DNA of 64,000 nt from Auanema rhodensis. Its lineage: Eukaryota; Nematoda; Chromadorea; Rhabditida; Rhabditidae. Below the pieces are notes generated by a model that saw nothing but the letters and a program-made list of their open reading frames with translations, made no database searches and was not told the DNA's origin. Each line of letters starts with the position of its first letter. The stretch's first letter is position 1. Shown in pieces: positions 40,901 to 54,900 of this stretch. The position numbers and the translations under genes were made by a program. Where the stretch lies: assembly GCA_964057225.1 (NCBI GenBank), contig OZ059898.1:8618001-8682000 (forward strand), read 5' to 3'.

Positions 40901-43671
40901 ATGGCACCTGTGTAGTTACTCAAGATGGATTGGTAAGTTTATACGAGATAATTTAGTTTTATTTAATGAATCTTTCGTAATGTGCGAAATGGACATTCAA
41001 GTTTTGAAGTTTTTTGTCACAGTTTGATAGGCGGAATGCTACTGACGAATAAGACGTAAAACAGCAGCTTGACTTTTGCTTTTGACAGTTTTGCTTCACT
41101 ACTTTCATTATTTCCCTTTTGGTTTTTTTCATTAAATTTGACCATAGATCATCAGCTGATCTTCCCTTTCTCTGTGTTGAAGCTAATGTGATCCCGCACA
41201 GGAAATCACATTCTTTTCATATTTGTTCTCATAAACAATGACGTGAAAAATAATAATCTCTAGGCTAGTTGTAAACTTAAAGAGAACCGTCGAGAGTATA
41301 TAGCTGTGAAAAAACCCCAACTCCTCAAACAAATTACTACGCACCAACTATAAAAGACTTTATTGCTGTCACAACAGTCACCTGACTACCGACTGTACGG
41401 AAGCGTAGTTGAGGGTGTGTTCTATGCAGTGAAGATTACTTATACATGATCAGTTAGATGATAGGTGACCTTGCATAGGGACAGGGCGTTCAAGAGATTG
41501 TAATTCCAGATGTATTAGTGATTTTTTTTGTGAGATTGAAGGGGCGCTTGATATTATGTTTATGTGTTAACATACCAATGCTATTGTTTTTTTTTCAGCC
41601 AACATGCTTATGTCCAAGTGGATTCATTGGGTCAATGTGCGAAGTCGATTTATGTAGAGACGTTCCATGTCAATATGGGGGCGTATGTAAGACTAATGGT
41701 GCTGAAGCCTTCTGCGAATGTACTTCTGGATTCACTGGAGTACTGTGTGAAACAGTAAGTGTTTTTATAAAGCTATTCTGATTCCTAACTGGCTTCAATT
41801 GTTTTAGCCTGTTTGTGAATCTAAATGTTCAAATGGAGAATGTGTAGTTGATGAAGGGGTTCCCAAATGTGAGTGTCGTCAAGGCTTTATGGGAATAAAT
41901 TGCAATGTCATCGATGTTTGCTTAGGGTACGTATCTTAACTTTGGAATCCGAATTTTAAAATAAATTTATAGAGATGCTGCTTGTGCCATGTTTGGTGAC
42001 AATGCTAAATGTGTTGTGGACGCCTCCAGTTACAAAATTAATACTCCATTCCTTATTAATGCTACTTATGATTGTCGATGTCCTCATCCAGTAAATGGAG
42101 GTAGTTTTAGAAAATACTAAATAATTTATATTATTTTGCTTCAGAGTTTGTGGACTGTCTCCAGTTGCACTTGGCTACAATTTCTGGATCAGCTACAGTT
42201 CAACCTGCTCCCTCTCCAGCATTCCCAGTTATCGATATGCAAAGTCTACCTGGTTTCTTACCTACTCAGACTACAACTAAAAAACGCATATTAGTTGAAG
42301 AATGTAAGCATTACATTTATTTTGTCATAAAATATTCCTATATTCTTAAGCTACTACCGCACTTCCTACTCTTGTACCCGATGTTGAAATTCCACCAACG
42401 TTCTCGGTACAGCAACCTTTCCCGGAGTCATCATTCCAACCCGAAACTGTTACTTTGCCTACACAAGAGGTTTGTCCCAAACCATTTGGAAATAATATTT
42501 TTTTTATTTGCAGAGCACAAAGCAAAGTAGTCTCACTCCATTCAGCCCAACAATATCCAGCAATGTACATCCTTCAACCTTTATTTTCCCACAGTTTCCT
42601 CAGAGCACTCCATCTCCTATTGTCGTTGATCATCAGCCAACACATGCTATTTTGCCAACTGGTCCGGCTCCACAGCCAACTTTAGAAACTATTAAACCGG
42701 ACATTGGCTTCCCAACCCCTGCTCCTATGCCAGAACAAGAAACGGTTGAAACAGTATCTACTGAAGCCGATAATAATGGATTCGGAAGCTTCCGTGTACA
42801 TCCAACTACGATTACTTCATTCAAACCAGAAATTGTTAGTATCAGTTTCATTTTTGAAAATTTATTTTACTCTTTAAGATTGTTACTAACACTCCTGTTC
42901 CTGAAACAACTACAGAGGACGAAGAAGAGACAACAGTTGTTGAATACGAGGATGAATCTACCTCGTCTGAGTTCGCTACCATGGAGACTACAGTAAATAC
43001 TGTTTCATCCACGGAAGCAACAACGGAAGAACCCCACATCGAAGAAGAAATAGTTGAAGTGACAAGTGAAGAAACAACTGCAATGCCTACAATACCACCT
43101 TGGTTATTAACATCTTCTACTACTAAAGGAATGCCATTTGTGCCACAAGTTGTTACTGAACATGTTACACAGCCAACTGTATGTTTTAAAAAGTTATGAT
43201 TTGTTGTTACTATTTCGTATTAGGATCATGTTGTTCACCCTGAACTCAGTGAAGAAAGCAATACTTCTGTGGAAAACACTTCAAATGAAAATCGCGAAGT
43301 CTGAATTCAATTTCATATTTCTCTTTTATATTTGGGATTTTTCCAGATTGACATTGTTACTGACTCTCCAGTTTCTCCTGACGTTCATCAACAGGAATCT
43401 GGAGGTTCTGAACGACAAAAGAGCTCGGCTGCCAGTTGGATTGTTGCTATTGTTGCTTTAATTGGTAAGTAAATCAAAAGCTTCTATTATTTACTAATTA
43501 ATTTTAGTTCTTGGTCTACTTTTATTGGCTGCCAGCTTATTCGTTCTACGATATATCAAGCAATCGCGAAAACTTCACGGGAAATATAACCCAGCTAGAG
43601 AAGAGCATGCACTATCATCAGCTTACAGCATGCCAATGTCGCATATAACTAAAGAGGAACGATTGATCTAA
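37956..43671 (+). CDS. eat-20: Crumbs-like EGF transmembrane protein EAT-20
   Basis: Complete single-pass membrane protein of the Crumbs family; C. elegans EAT-20 acts in pharynx and hypodermis. Exons: 37956-37977, 38268-38400, 40279-40370, 40416-40547, 40602-40745, 40790-40932, 41599-41754, 41808-41926, 41973-42100, 42145-42303, 42351-42469, 42514-42834, 42879-43178, 43224-43298, 43347-43464, 43508-43671; 774 aa. Signal peptide MRLLLLLGFVSLALSQS. Three EGF domains at about residues 204-308 (e.g. CQNNGTC, CECTSGFTGVLC), then a fourth Cys-rich segment. A long Pro/Thr/Ser-rich mucin-like region with acidic stretches follows. One membrane helix WIVAIVALIVLGLLLLAASL precedes a ~40-residue tail with GKYNPAREE (FERM-binding type) and C-terminal ERLI (PDZ ligand), the Crumbs hallmark. 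Intron 1 appears to be GC-AG. The donor after 43298 (GTCTGA) is weak. Candidate AATAAA at 44266-44271. Confidence 0.95.
38401..40278 (+). other. eat-20 intron 2
   Basis: 1.88 kb intron, the longest in the gene, between the signal-peptide exons and the rest of the ectodomain. It contains several 60-110-codon open stretches without splice support (for example at 38541-38735 and 39010-39330). It would be the natural place for an internal promoter, but no such element was identified. Confidence 0.6.
40933..41598 (+). other. eat-20 intron 6, inside EGF1
   Basis: 666 nt intron splitting the first EGF domain between its fourth and fifth cysteines. AT-rich with no recognisable element. Confidence 0.75.
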
Positions 43672-44455
43672 GCTATTGACATCATTCTTTGTTTTAGTTT
43701 GGTATTATCTCATTGCCCGATTTTTAAATTTTTTTTTGGGGAATTTCAGCATGATGTGTAATCGTTTAATCCAAATGTTCTCTCACGGGTTTTCTACGCG
43801 TTTCAAAGTTTTATGCGTCTGTATAATAATGAGATGCTTGTCTCTTAATCTTTCCTTTTTTTTCCATACTCTATTGACTATAGTCTTATTATTTAAGAGA
43901 CCTGTTTTCTAATTCATTAACAGTCATTAGAAATTGGTCTTGGAACTCGGTGATCATCGAGATTTTATATCTTTCATATATACTATATTGACAAATTTAT
44001 ATTCTGAGAATCTTATCCATTTTCGCATTTGCTCTTTCACAATGTTCGTGCCTTTTCTTTGAAGACGACTATATTGCATCGCCATTGAAATGGTGTTTTT
44101 AAGTTCCAAAAATTGATTAATGCTCATCTAGCAACTAACTCTTTTAATAAGTTCTTTAAAAAAACAGGGTGACCAATATGTTACAGAGAAATAGATTGGT
44201 CAGCTTTATTTGACATGGTTGAGCTTAAAATATCTAGATTATTGTTAATGTTCTTATGCGAAACGAATAAACGTTTTAAAACTATTTCTTATAAATGAAT
44301 TTATAAAATAAAAAATTCAAATATTTTTTTATTCTCAAGCTTCACACAATATTACGTGTTTTTCAATGATAAGTGAGATTACAATTTAATTGTATTTTTC
44401 ACATATTAGCTATATACATGAGGAAACAAGCCTGCCATCGGTGATGTCACTGTTA

Positions 44456-44641
44456 TGACGTCATTTTCTGCCTTTATAGTGGTTTTGTTGAAGCCTGACA
44501 TGGAATAGAGGGTTTTGCTTATAACCAAAGTCGTAGATAGCCTGGAGTGTATCGATCTGCGACATAAAAAGCATCTGTTCTGTGTTCCTCATCCGCTTTA
44601 GGCTCTTCGGTGATGACACGATCACAATTTTGATGACGTCA
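44456..44641. promoter_or_regulatory. Pair of perfect CRE (TGACGTCA) sites
   Basis: TGACGTCA at 44456-44463 and 44634-44641, with a one-mismatch TGATGTCA at 44442-44449. This 8-mer is the canonical binding site of CREB/ATF bZIP factors. The pair is part of a wider cluster further right. Confidence 0.5.
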
Positions 44642-46106
44642 CAAGGAAATCTGTTAACATTCAGGATTAACATCTTGAATTCTTAGTGACTTTATTCATC
44701 TCATTCATCAATTAGATAGATTCAAGGTTTATGTTAATCAATCTAGAATGCCATCATGTTTTTTTGAATTATTTTTCTCGAAACAACGAAAATCTTAGTA
44801 AGACATTGGATCATAATGATATACAAAATTTTTTTGAGTTTAAAAAAAGTTTTTTGGTAGCATTCTAATTTTATTTTCAAATTTACTCAAGCTATAAGTA
44901 CAATGTATTATATAATATCATCATGCTTCAATTATAAGAATATTTTTTTCTAAATAAATATTTTAAAAAACGAATATCAATATCTTTCATCAAGTGATGT
45001 CTAATTTTTTTGATTTTATCAATCTTTTATCAGTATTTCATCTTATATCTTTCATCTTTGCTTTTTAACATTCTATTTCTGTCAAATGGTGATAATACAG
45101 ATCAAAAAGAAAATTTTGAAATTAAAAACACAATTAACTACGTTATTCACTGCTACAAACAGGAAAAAATTTTTATGAATCAAAATAACAGACGAACTTC
45201 TAGAAGACAGTTCAAACTATCTTCATTAGTATATAACGTCATAGCTTTTCTGAAATTGTCATTTTCTTTTTGATAGGAAACGTAAACGTTTGTATTATTC
45301 GAGAACATTTTAATATAAAAAAATATTAAAATTACTATTAATTTTTAATTTTTAATTATATTTAAGATAATATTTTGATTTTTATATTATATTGTTATAT
45401 TATGTTTATTGTAAAAACAGTTTATTTTGTGGTTCTCACACGCATTTCATGTTTCAAGTTCATAAAGTTTCTTAAAACATTTTTTTGTAATACGCTTTTG
45501 TTTTTTTTTCTTTTGTTGTGTTTTATCATTTTTTAAATATTAATTTAAAAAATAATGTTTAGAAAACGAATGATAGGAACATCATGGAGTTGACAGTTTC
45601 ATCTTTTACGAATCAACTGTTCAGCTTTGTGTTCAGGTCAGTTAAATTCAGTTAAAAACATATATATATATATATATGAATTTAATTTATTTTCGAATGT
45701 AGGAATAGCATAATTTAATTTTCGAAGATTTTTATATATTTATGTCGTTTACTTTGGAAAATTTGTTCGTTTGAAAAGAATAAGTTTAACTGACTATAAG
45801 AGTTTGGTTCGATGGTCAAACTTCACAAGTCAATGCATAAATCAACAATCATATGCTGTAAAAGTTATTAGAAATGACGCAATAGCTTGAGCTTTTGTGT
45901 GAGAACGTAATGTATTGTATTGATTTGAATGGGCTGCACTACGACGAATTTTACTCAAAACTGATTGGCTTTCCGATTAATGGACCGTTAAGAAAGTGAT
46001 CAGAGATTATGAGAAGCGAACAAATCATGAAAATGATCCATACTTTTGGGATATTTCGTTCGTGTCTGACAAAAGGATTGTAAAAGTTGTATTATAGTTC
46101 TTACCC

Positions 46107-46211
46107 CTTTCGTCATCAATATTTGCTCTCTTCTATCATCCTTTTTTCCATTGACGCAGACGTAGCATCTTTGACGACGTTGACGACAACGACCGACAAA
46201 CTTTGTCGGCC
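46107..46211 (-). other. Exon-like segment with palindrome, minus strand
   Basis: On the minus strand a GTTTTCAG acceptor precedes about 100 nt that stays open in two frames and ends AAAGG|GGTAAG. It contains the palindrome CCGACAAA-C-TTTGTCGG (46193-46209) and repeated GACGA/GACGT units. No start and no recognised product, so coding is uncertain. Confidence 0.2.
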
Positions 46212-46242
46212 ATACTGAAAACACAACTGCACAGCTTCGTCG

Positions 46243-46280
46243 TCTTCTTCTTCTTCTTCTTCTTCTTCTTCTTCTTCTTC
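46243..46280. repeat. CTT (GAA) trinucleotide microsatellite
   Basis: About 12 CTT units. On the minus strand it yields a run of Glu codons in a spurious open frame. Confidence 0.95.
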
Positions 46281-47403
46281 ATTTTCTGATATCGTCAAGC
46301 AGTTGATGACGATGATGACTAGTGTCATCGGACTCGACGTCATCAGCATGGAAGCCTTTCTTCCTTCATAGAAAGGAAACGATCTAACAGCGGTGATCGA
46401 ACTGTTTTTTGATTTGATTCGTTCTCTTACCATGTATCATGGCTTCTTTCTTGATCTTCTGCTCTCTTCATCTCTATATGTTTCTCTAGTTTCATGCTAG
46501 TTCCCTAATTTTCGATTTATCCCCACTTCACCTCTTTATTGCTCTTTTTCTCTGCAATTAATGCTTTCTAGTCATCTCCGTTGTCTTTGTCATCTCGCAA
46601 ACTTTGAAAATTGTGTGAATATAGCCTGAGTTGTCATTTGGGAACCATTAAATATGTCTGAGAATATGAAACTTTTAATATTTTTTTTCATCATCATTAT
46701 CTATATATTTTTTTCAATACCTAACAAATTAATCACATTCTTATATAGATTTCTTACAACATGCTATTCTAATGTTGTCAATTTCTTCGATCAAATATTT
46801 TTATTTTGAAAGTTTAAACTTGTTGTTAGCACGTGAATGTTTTTTCATCATTTGTATCAAATATTTTATTTCTTAAAGTGTACGACCTTAGCTATTATGA
46901 AAATTGTCAAAGCATATATACTATATTGAGCTAGTTACAGTAATATTTATATATTCTTCTAATGATTTTAAAGAATTAATGCAAGAAAGACTTCAATTTC
47001 CTTTCTCTACAAGGAAATTATTCTGAAATCAGGGATAGAATTGATAGAACTCTATACGGTACTTCTTCCTTGATTTACAGCAATTTTTTGTACTATCGTT
47101 TTATTTCTTATAAATGTTAAGTGACATCCACATGGTGTCAGTATCGTTTTTTTTTTGTCACATCAGAATTTTCCTTTAAACTGACATCGTTGACGGTGGG
47201 TGGAGGATGGTAGGGTGTGGATGATGGAAGAGGATGATTTCTCATTTCTGTCATTCGTTTTCTTTCAGCATGTACACTTTAAAGACTTCATTAGTCAAAA
47301 TAAAGCCATTCTGATAATGTTTTGTGTGAGTGATTATTAAGTATTTGAGCGAAAAGCTTGAAATATGATTTCAACTACTATATCTATCAATTTATCTATT
47401 TAT

Positions 47404-47404
47404 A

Positions 47405-47437
<33 letters not shown>

Positions 47438-47460
47438 AACTATTATTATTATTATTATAC
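47404..47460. repeat. TA then ATT microsatellite
   Basis: About 30 nt of TA dinucleotides followed within 10 nt by five ATT units. Confidence 0.9.
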
Positions 47461-50400
47461 TATTATTGATAGTATAAAATTATTTGATATTACATTAACT
47501 CATCATGCTAATAAGTGGTCCCACTGTTATTATTATCGCTTATTTGCAAAATTCAGGATGTTCAGTTTACTTTGGGAATAATTTGAATCATTTCATTATT
47601 CATCAAAACAAATGTTAATTTGTTAAAACTTCAACCTGTTTTCAAAAAGATTCCCCAGATTCATTTAGATGGGACAAACTAAAAAAAGTTTTATGAGTCT
47701 GCAAACAATAAGTCCGTGGTGCTATTAAAATTTCTGTTATTTTGGTTGATGATGGTATAATCAAATAAAATAAGTTGAAATTCAACAAAAAGTTCAAATA
47801 TAATTTTTAATTTTCTTTTATCATCTTTAATTTTCTAGCACCTGATGATTCTATTATTCTGAAACATAAGAGTCTCTTAACATCAAAAGTTTTAATGAGG
47901 TTTTTAAGATCAAAACTTGATTTATCTGATTATCCTTAAATGTACATGATGTATACTATTATTTATTATTATCTTATTTAATTTATAAAAATTTCAAAAG
48001 AAATAAACCTCATTTCATTTATTTATATCTATTTTTTCTATTTTATTTGTATGAAAAACTAAGGAAGTTATTTTTGATTTCTATCTTCAAAAATTGTTCT
48101 TTACTCCATTTATATCGAAAAAAAAGTATTTTACATGAACACATAGTGTATGTACATGTTGATAAAGTTGTTGATACATTTTATAAGAGGAAGAGTGTAC
48201 AGATAAAACGAGAAAATGTATTTGAAGTTTTTGAGAATAAAAAATTCAATTTCAACCCATTAACATGTGTAACTATAATCAACAAAAACGTGTAAGATAT
48301 GAAAACGATTGCAAATATGAGTAGAAGAATTCCGAAAATGAAAATTTGTGATTAAGAATGATTTTGCTGCTGATAAACTAATGCAAAGGTTATCACTAGA
48401 GAAATGGAAACAAAGCGAGATACCGTAGAGGACAAAGACAACGAAAGAGAAGATGTAGAGGTATAGAAGAGACATTGTAGTGATCAACTGTTCTTTGTAG
48501 TATTGAAAGTGAAAAAATGAAAAATTTGCTTTTACCATCTGTAAAGTGACATTTCACGTAAATGGTATTCCCCCGTTACTTGGTCGATCGCATTTTCGTA
48601 AAATTTTCTGTTCATTGGCAATATTCATAAAGAGAAATTCAAATATTTTATTTTGAAATAACGAAAAAAATGAGAAGCCTAAGAGCATTGTGTATGTATA
48701 TTACAAGGAAATTAAAATGAGGACATCCTTGTCCGAAATTATCATTTTGTAAACAAAATCAAAATTGAATTTTTGAAAGTTAATAACGAAGAAAGAGAAT
48801 AATGATAAAGTATATTGACAGATCAGGTGATGACAGTAAGATGAGATGACGATTAGTTAAAATCTAATTGTTTTTACAAATTATCGAAGAAGCTTCTTAG
48901 TTTTCCTCACTTTTATGTTTCTCTTTCTCTCTCCCTCTTTGTATTCTCTTGCTTTCAATGTCTTTTCTACTCTCTCTCTCTCTTTTTATATATATCTCTC
49001 TCTATCATTCATTCTCTCACGATTTCTCTCTATTGACTTGGCTTACTTTTCAATTTTCTTCAGTCAAGTTTACTGGAGCACATATCAATAGAAACAATAA
49101 AAAGAAATTTTAGCTGAAATATCGAACAAACAGCCATTTTGTGGAAACATTTTTGAAGTCAACAAGCAATGGTAGGAATAATAAGGATGAGTTTAACATA
49201 TTTTCATCCATTAATACCAATAACTCTAACATATTACAAAGATTTCTTATCGGACTAAACGATATAACGTTCATATGTTTACGATTGAAAAGAAAGAAAT
49301 TGGTTCAATCTCATAGAATATTACGGCAAATAAGATATATGTATTTGATATAATTCTTTTGAATTTTCTATTTTCAAAATCAAAATTGTTATTACAGTCA
49401 TCTGATTGCTAAAGCTTTCATCTTCCTATCTTTATAGTTTCCATATTTAACCATAAATAGTTTACATTGTCGTTAAATGAGTTATATTGAAAATCAGATC
49501 ATCTTAGCAAACATAAGCCATTTAGGATGGTAGAGTTTTGAATTTTCTATTGATCATGGTGGTATTTTTTCTATTTTTCCACCCTCCAGTCATTGTTGAA
49601 CTTCTTAGTCAATTCCCACAAGTACTTTTTACATCCTCTCCATTTCCCTTTTCTATCATCTCTCCCTTTTTCACAACATGCTCAATCTTCCTCTTCCTTC
49701 TCCGCGACACCTGGTTTGATTGTTTTCCGAAGAATCAGTGCTGGTTCTTTCCATTTGTGGGAAGCTCTAATCGGAAATAGAAGCGGAGGAATCTAAACTT
49801 CAAGAACATTCGTTTCCTCCAAAAGACCAGTCACGAAGAATAGGTGCTGAGACCGGCTGAGCTATTATCTGTCCTGCTTCAACCGCAAGAATCAGTATCT
49901 CCGCAAGAGGGCTATAGGAAATCCTTCTGTACACACCTTCCCTTTATTTACGGAATTTTTTTCTAAAATTAAACTTGTCTGTTTTTTTCCATATCAAATT
50001 CCTTCTTCATGTTGGCTACACATTGTCCCTGTCTGACTAATTTTTATTTCACCTTCAAGGCCGAGATTTTCCCTTGTAATCTTCACCTTCTTACCGATTC
50101 CTTTGTAATAATTTACTTAATGTTTTTTTTGTTTTTTTTTGTTGGTTGAATAGTAAAACATTGTACTTACTATATAGATAGATTGTTCATTTTCTTCGCT
50201 CTCATCGTATTCTTATCGATGTTTCTTCTTTAAGAATCTTAGAAAGCTGTTGTTTATAATAATTGCAACCACCTCATAGACACAATTCGACCAGTTCTTT
50301 GTCTTTTCTTCTTTGACTTTTCAACGTTCTTTTCCTTTTTGCATTTCCTTCTTCATTTTTCGCCACATGTTGTACGAAACATATTATAAAATACAATGAT

Positions 50401-51910
50401 ATTAATCCCTTTGCATCATTTTCTAGGGCATATCGTTCAATTTTTATCATCATCTCAGTTTTGTCTAATTATACTAAAAAAACTGTAATTTTCTCCTTTC
50501 TTCTACTCTCCTCCTTTCTCTTCCTTTCCCTGTCTTCTCTTCTCTCTTTCACATACATATATATTATTTTTTTTGTTTTATATTGAAATCTTACTTGTTA
50601 TCAAAAAAAATTATAAAAAATCTTTGAAGAATGTATTGGAAGTTCATGTGTTCAGATAATCATCATTCTTTCCAAAAACAAGAATTTCGAATTAAAGAAA
50701 CAACTGTATTTTCAAATTAAATTTTTTTTTCATTTCCTGTAGATTGTTATGCTTGTTTATTATATTGTATAATTTATATTGATAGATATAATTTTTTCTT
50801 GCCCAAATGATGGTCAATCTAATATTTACAGCTAAATACGAAAAAAAAGAAAAAAAAGAATTAATGCTCTGAAAAAGGCTGGGGGGTCATGCTACATTGA
50901 AGTATGTTCCGCGTTTACGGCTTAAAGGCTGATGAGAGCTAGTTTTTATGCTCAAATCACATCATTTTAATGTTGATCACGAACCAATTATAGGACACAT
51001 CAATCTGCCGTTCTCCGCTAAGCGCTAAATTAAGCATTTACTTCAGAGATTACAGTAACAAGTTTCAATATCCTCATTCACATCAGAGATCATTGATAGA
51101 GATTGAAATGACGATTTCATATAGCCTCACAGATTTTTTTTTTCAATCACATTAATATTTATTTATTTGTTCATAAATTATATTAATTATTTTCTTTTTC
51201 AAATTTAAATATATTTCATATACTACAGTCTATTCTATATTGAAAAATTGTGGAGCTAGTGAAAAAAATTCGTCTTGAATCCATTGACATTCTCAAGCTG
51301 ATCAGGAGCACTGATATTCTTTTCTGAAACCTTGTATATACACGTCTCTATATCATGATCTCGTATCCTTCTCTCGTATCTCTTCTAATTTCTCTTATTT
51401 TTCGATCTTCTTTCATTCTTCACCCTTTACATCTCTCTTCCTCTCATTTATTCATTTTTTCTCTTTTGCCCTCTATCTCAACCCCTCTTCCTCTCATCAT
51501 CTTTCCTTCCCTGTATTTGATCGTATCTGTAAATCCGCGTTTTGCTCTCAAGTACAAAACTAGAAGATGATATCATAAGATAACTAGTTTGTACCATTCT
51601 GACAAGCGTGTTGGACCCACCTCCACTCATTCTACTATCCTTATAGCGCACTTTCGTCTTCATCGTCAGTAATCAGAACTTATTGCCCACAGTGCTCCTC
51701 GATATACGACGGAACAACATCTGACAGAGAAGAAGTTGATTTTAATTAGTTCTGCCTTATTACGTCTGATGTTGTAATCTGGAGTGCTGACAACCCGAAT
51801 TGCACCGTGATTATCGTAGTCAGCCTTACGGTCAATCTGGGAACCAGTGTGTTTTCTCACTTAATGCTCTTTTGCTTTACAACTCTCTTTTCAAAATAGG
51901 GAAGATAAAA

Positions 51911-54900
51911 ATGTCCAACCTTGAGGTTCCGTCACCTACACCACCTCATGGCGTAATTGATAGCAGTTGTAAGAGATATTTACGAATTTCGCAGACATAA
52001 CAGTAAAAATATAACCAAATTCGTAGCAACTTTCAATGTTTTCTAAGTTATTTTGAGAGAAATACTATAATTCATGATTTAAATCTCGTTTTTTTTCAAA
52101 ATTTCTTCCTTTTTATAAATTTCTTTAAATGTCTCTCTATCTACTCATCTCTACCTCTCTATTTCTCTCTTTATCTATCTATTCTCTCACTTTTTTTCTT
52201 TATAAAAGGAAATCCTTTCTGATGGAACACATCTGTTACTGTAAACCATAAAACAATAGTCAAATATTCTTTTTATTCATTTTCATCTATTCTACTCTGA
52301 TAGTTCTTATCATTTTGTGGTCAAGCTGGCTAAGGAAAATTTTTTTTTAGCAAGGTGACGCCATTTTATTTGACATGAGCAATTCATAGTTGTTATTTGA
52401 CTGAAGAAATATTTAACTGATTTTTTTTTAATACAAAGAAACAAATGACAACATTTATGTGCAGAAAGGTGTTTTTTTTAATTGTTTGACTTTATATTTA
52501 GAGTGATACATTAAAGTTTACGCAAAGTTTATGTGCAACTTGAAAACATCTAATTATAATTTTTCACAATCTTTTAAACTGATAATCAAATCGAGAAAAA
52601 ACTTTCTTTTTTTTTTGATTTTTATATTTTGAAATGATCAACGATTACAAAAATACACTGTGGCAAGCTTATAGGAATAATACACTGTTAGGAAAAAATC
52701 TTCCTATTTCTCTTTCTCTCTCTCTCTCTCTCTCTCAGCTGAGTAAAGAAGGTTAATCTTCTAGGCAAACTGTTGATATGGCACTTTTGCGATAGAAAAT
52801 GCAAAGATTCTTTATTGAGTCTTCAGCTAGTTATTGGGTCTAATATTCTTGAATTTTACGAAATAAAAAGTTACTAGTTCATTTTTTAAAATTCATTAAT
52901 ATATTTATGAAAATAAAATAAAATTGAATATAGAAATAGTTCATTCAATCTGTTGTAGCTGTTCTTCTCTTGAAGTTTTGAGAATTTCCATATTCTTGAC
53001 ATGCATTACAGCTTTGAATGATTCTCATGTGTATCCCGATTTTTCCTTTTTTTACAACATTTTCTAACATTTTCTAAAAATTTGATTACTTTCATATATG
53101 AGGAACAATCAGCTTTCTGCGCTCTCTGACCATCGACAATCCTGTTTATCAGATCAGTTTTTAACGGCTCTAAACCTGATCCTAATAATAGTATTATATT
53201 AAATATATGTTATGTATGATCATTGAAAAGAGGTGGAGAGGGACAGATAGCATATACAGGAAGGTAGGGATGAGGAAAGGGGATAGAGGTTTTCAAATAT
53301 TTTTATTATTTCTTTCTCAATAGTTTATCTTTATTATATTTTATTACTATATAGAATATACTATATATCTAGATTGAAATGGTAACCTTGTTTGATTGAA
53401 AATTCCTATATATTCAGGAAACAAAGTTAGTATCAAGGGTGGAACAAAAAGAGAAAAAGAGATATGAATGATGAGGCTGAGTGTATCCTCTGCTCTAATA
53501 CATATATATTCATATCACCCGATTCTGTTGAGCCAAATCTGTAGATAAGCAAACTAAAATTCATACAACCTATGTTATTTTCTTTCCTTTTTTCAAACTT
53601 TTCTTAAACCCTCTAATATTTTCATTATTTTCATTTATATAAAATTAAAAATTTGGTTTTATTTTCAAGATATTAAATATTTAATTATATATGTACATAT
53701 AAGTGTATATACTATATATATATATATATATTATATTACCTCAAAAATAATATAGAAAGAACATGGGAGGACTACATATTTTCTTTTTATTTGCCAAAAA
53801 ACAACAACCAGAATTCCCAATTTATTTTTCCAATAAATTAATTTTTGATGAAAAAGTTTTTTTTTAATAAAAATGATTTAAAACGGTTGAAAAGGCATTT
53901 TGGTATAACAATAAACTGATTATCATGTTTCTGCTTGAGGAAACATTAGTGTTTTGATTACAAACAGATTAATTTCCTTCCTACACCTTTGATTATCAGT
54001 CAGAACGTTTTTTTTCAGGCAAAACGTATTCAAGCATATCATTATATTCTAAATATATTAATTTAAGTTAATTATAATATTATTATTATATATATAACCA
54101 TATAATTTCTTTTTTTTTTAATTTCTTAACATTATTTTTTTTTTGATAATCTCAGATTTTATCTCAAACAAGAATATTCATTTGATTGATTTCTACATTT
54201 TTTTTGTCTAAAATGATAAAATGCAAAATGTAAAATAGCATAAATTGAATTCAAATGAATATGAGTTACAAGCTGAAATCAGTAATAATGCTGCTCAATT
54301 TAATATTAATCATCTGAATTGTCTGCAAAATCTGAGGGCCACAGCGATTTTCTCAAAAATCTCATTATCAATATATTTGAGGTAAACTGGTTGCTAGGAG
54401 AAAGAAAAAAAATGAATTGATATACAGATAAATATTGAGATATTATTGTATATTTGGTGGCAATTTTTTTTTCTTCCCAGTTTTAGCATCTAAATTTTCT
54501 GGTAAATTATTAAAAGGCTTTTGGCTATTTTTTCTGCATTTCACCGCCGCCTTTGTATATGAAAAGACTGCGCAGACTTCTTAAGCTTTTTTTTTTCGGA
54601 AAAATATATTTCATTCATATGCTTGATATGAAGAATGATCAGTATACGTTTGTTTGTTCCCTATTCTGCCACTTTTGCTGTTGTTCCCTTAGTCCAGCCT
54701 GGCACACCCTGTTGTATCCTAGTTCAAAGGTTTTCAATGCTCGTCTCTCTAAAAGCATATTCAATTTGAGCATTTCAAACGTCTTCAACATTCATTTTCT
54801 CTATATTTTGATCGTATTTTATTCCATGTTAGTCTATTTAGTTCTGTAAAAATATCTTTAGTACTCATGTGTTTTCAAAATAAAAAAATAGGATCTCTCT

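Larger units (their letters stand above)
43672..51899. other. Right-hand desert, first part
   Basis: After the eat-20 3' UTR, 8 kb without a confident gene. It includes two perfect CRE sites (44456, 44634), an open minus-strand stretch between them (44461-44673), a CTT microsatellite (46243-46280), a minus-strand exon-like segment (46107-46211), a TA/ATT microsatellite (47404-47460) and pyrimidine-rich stretches (48905-49010, 50490-50550). Confidence 0.6.

Noticed and set aside
46116-46433. 105-codon minus-strand frame with a poly-Glu run
   Set aside because: The Glu run is the CTT microsatellite read backwards; the flanks have no recognisable domain and no clear gene structure.
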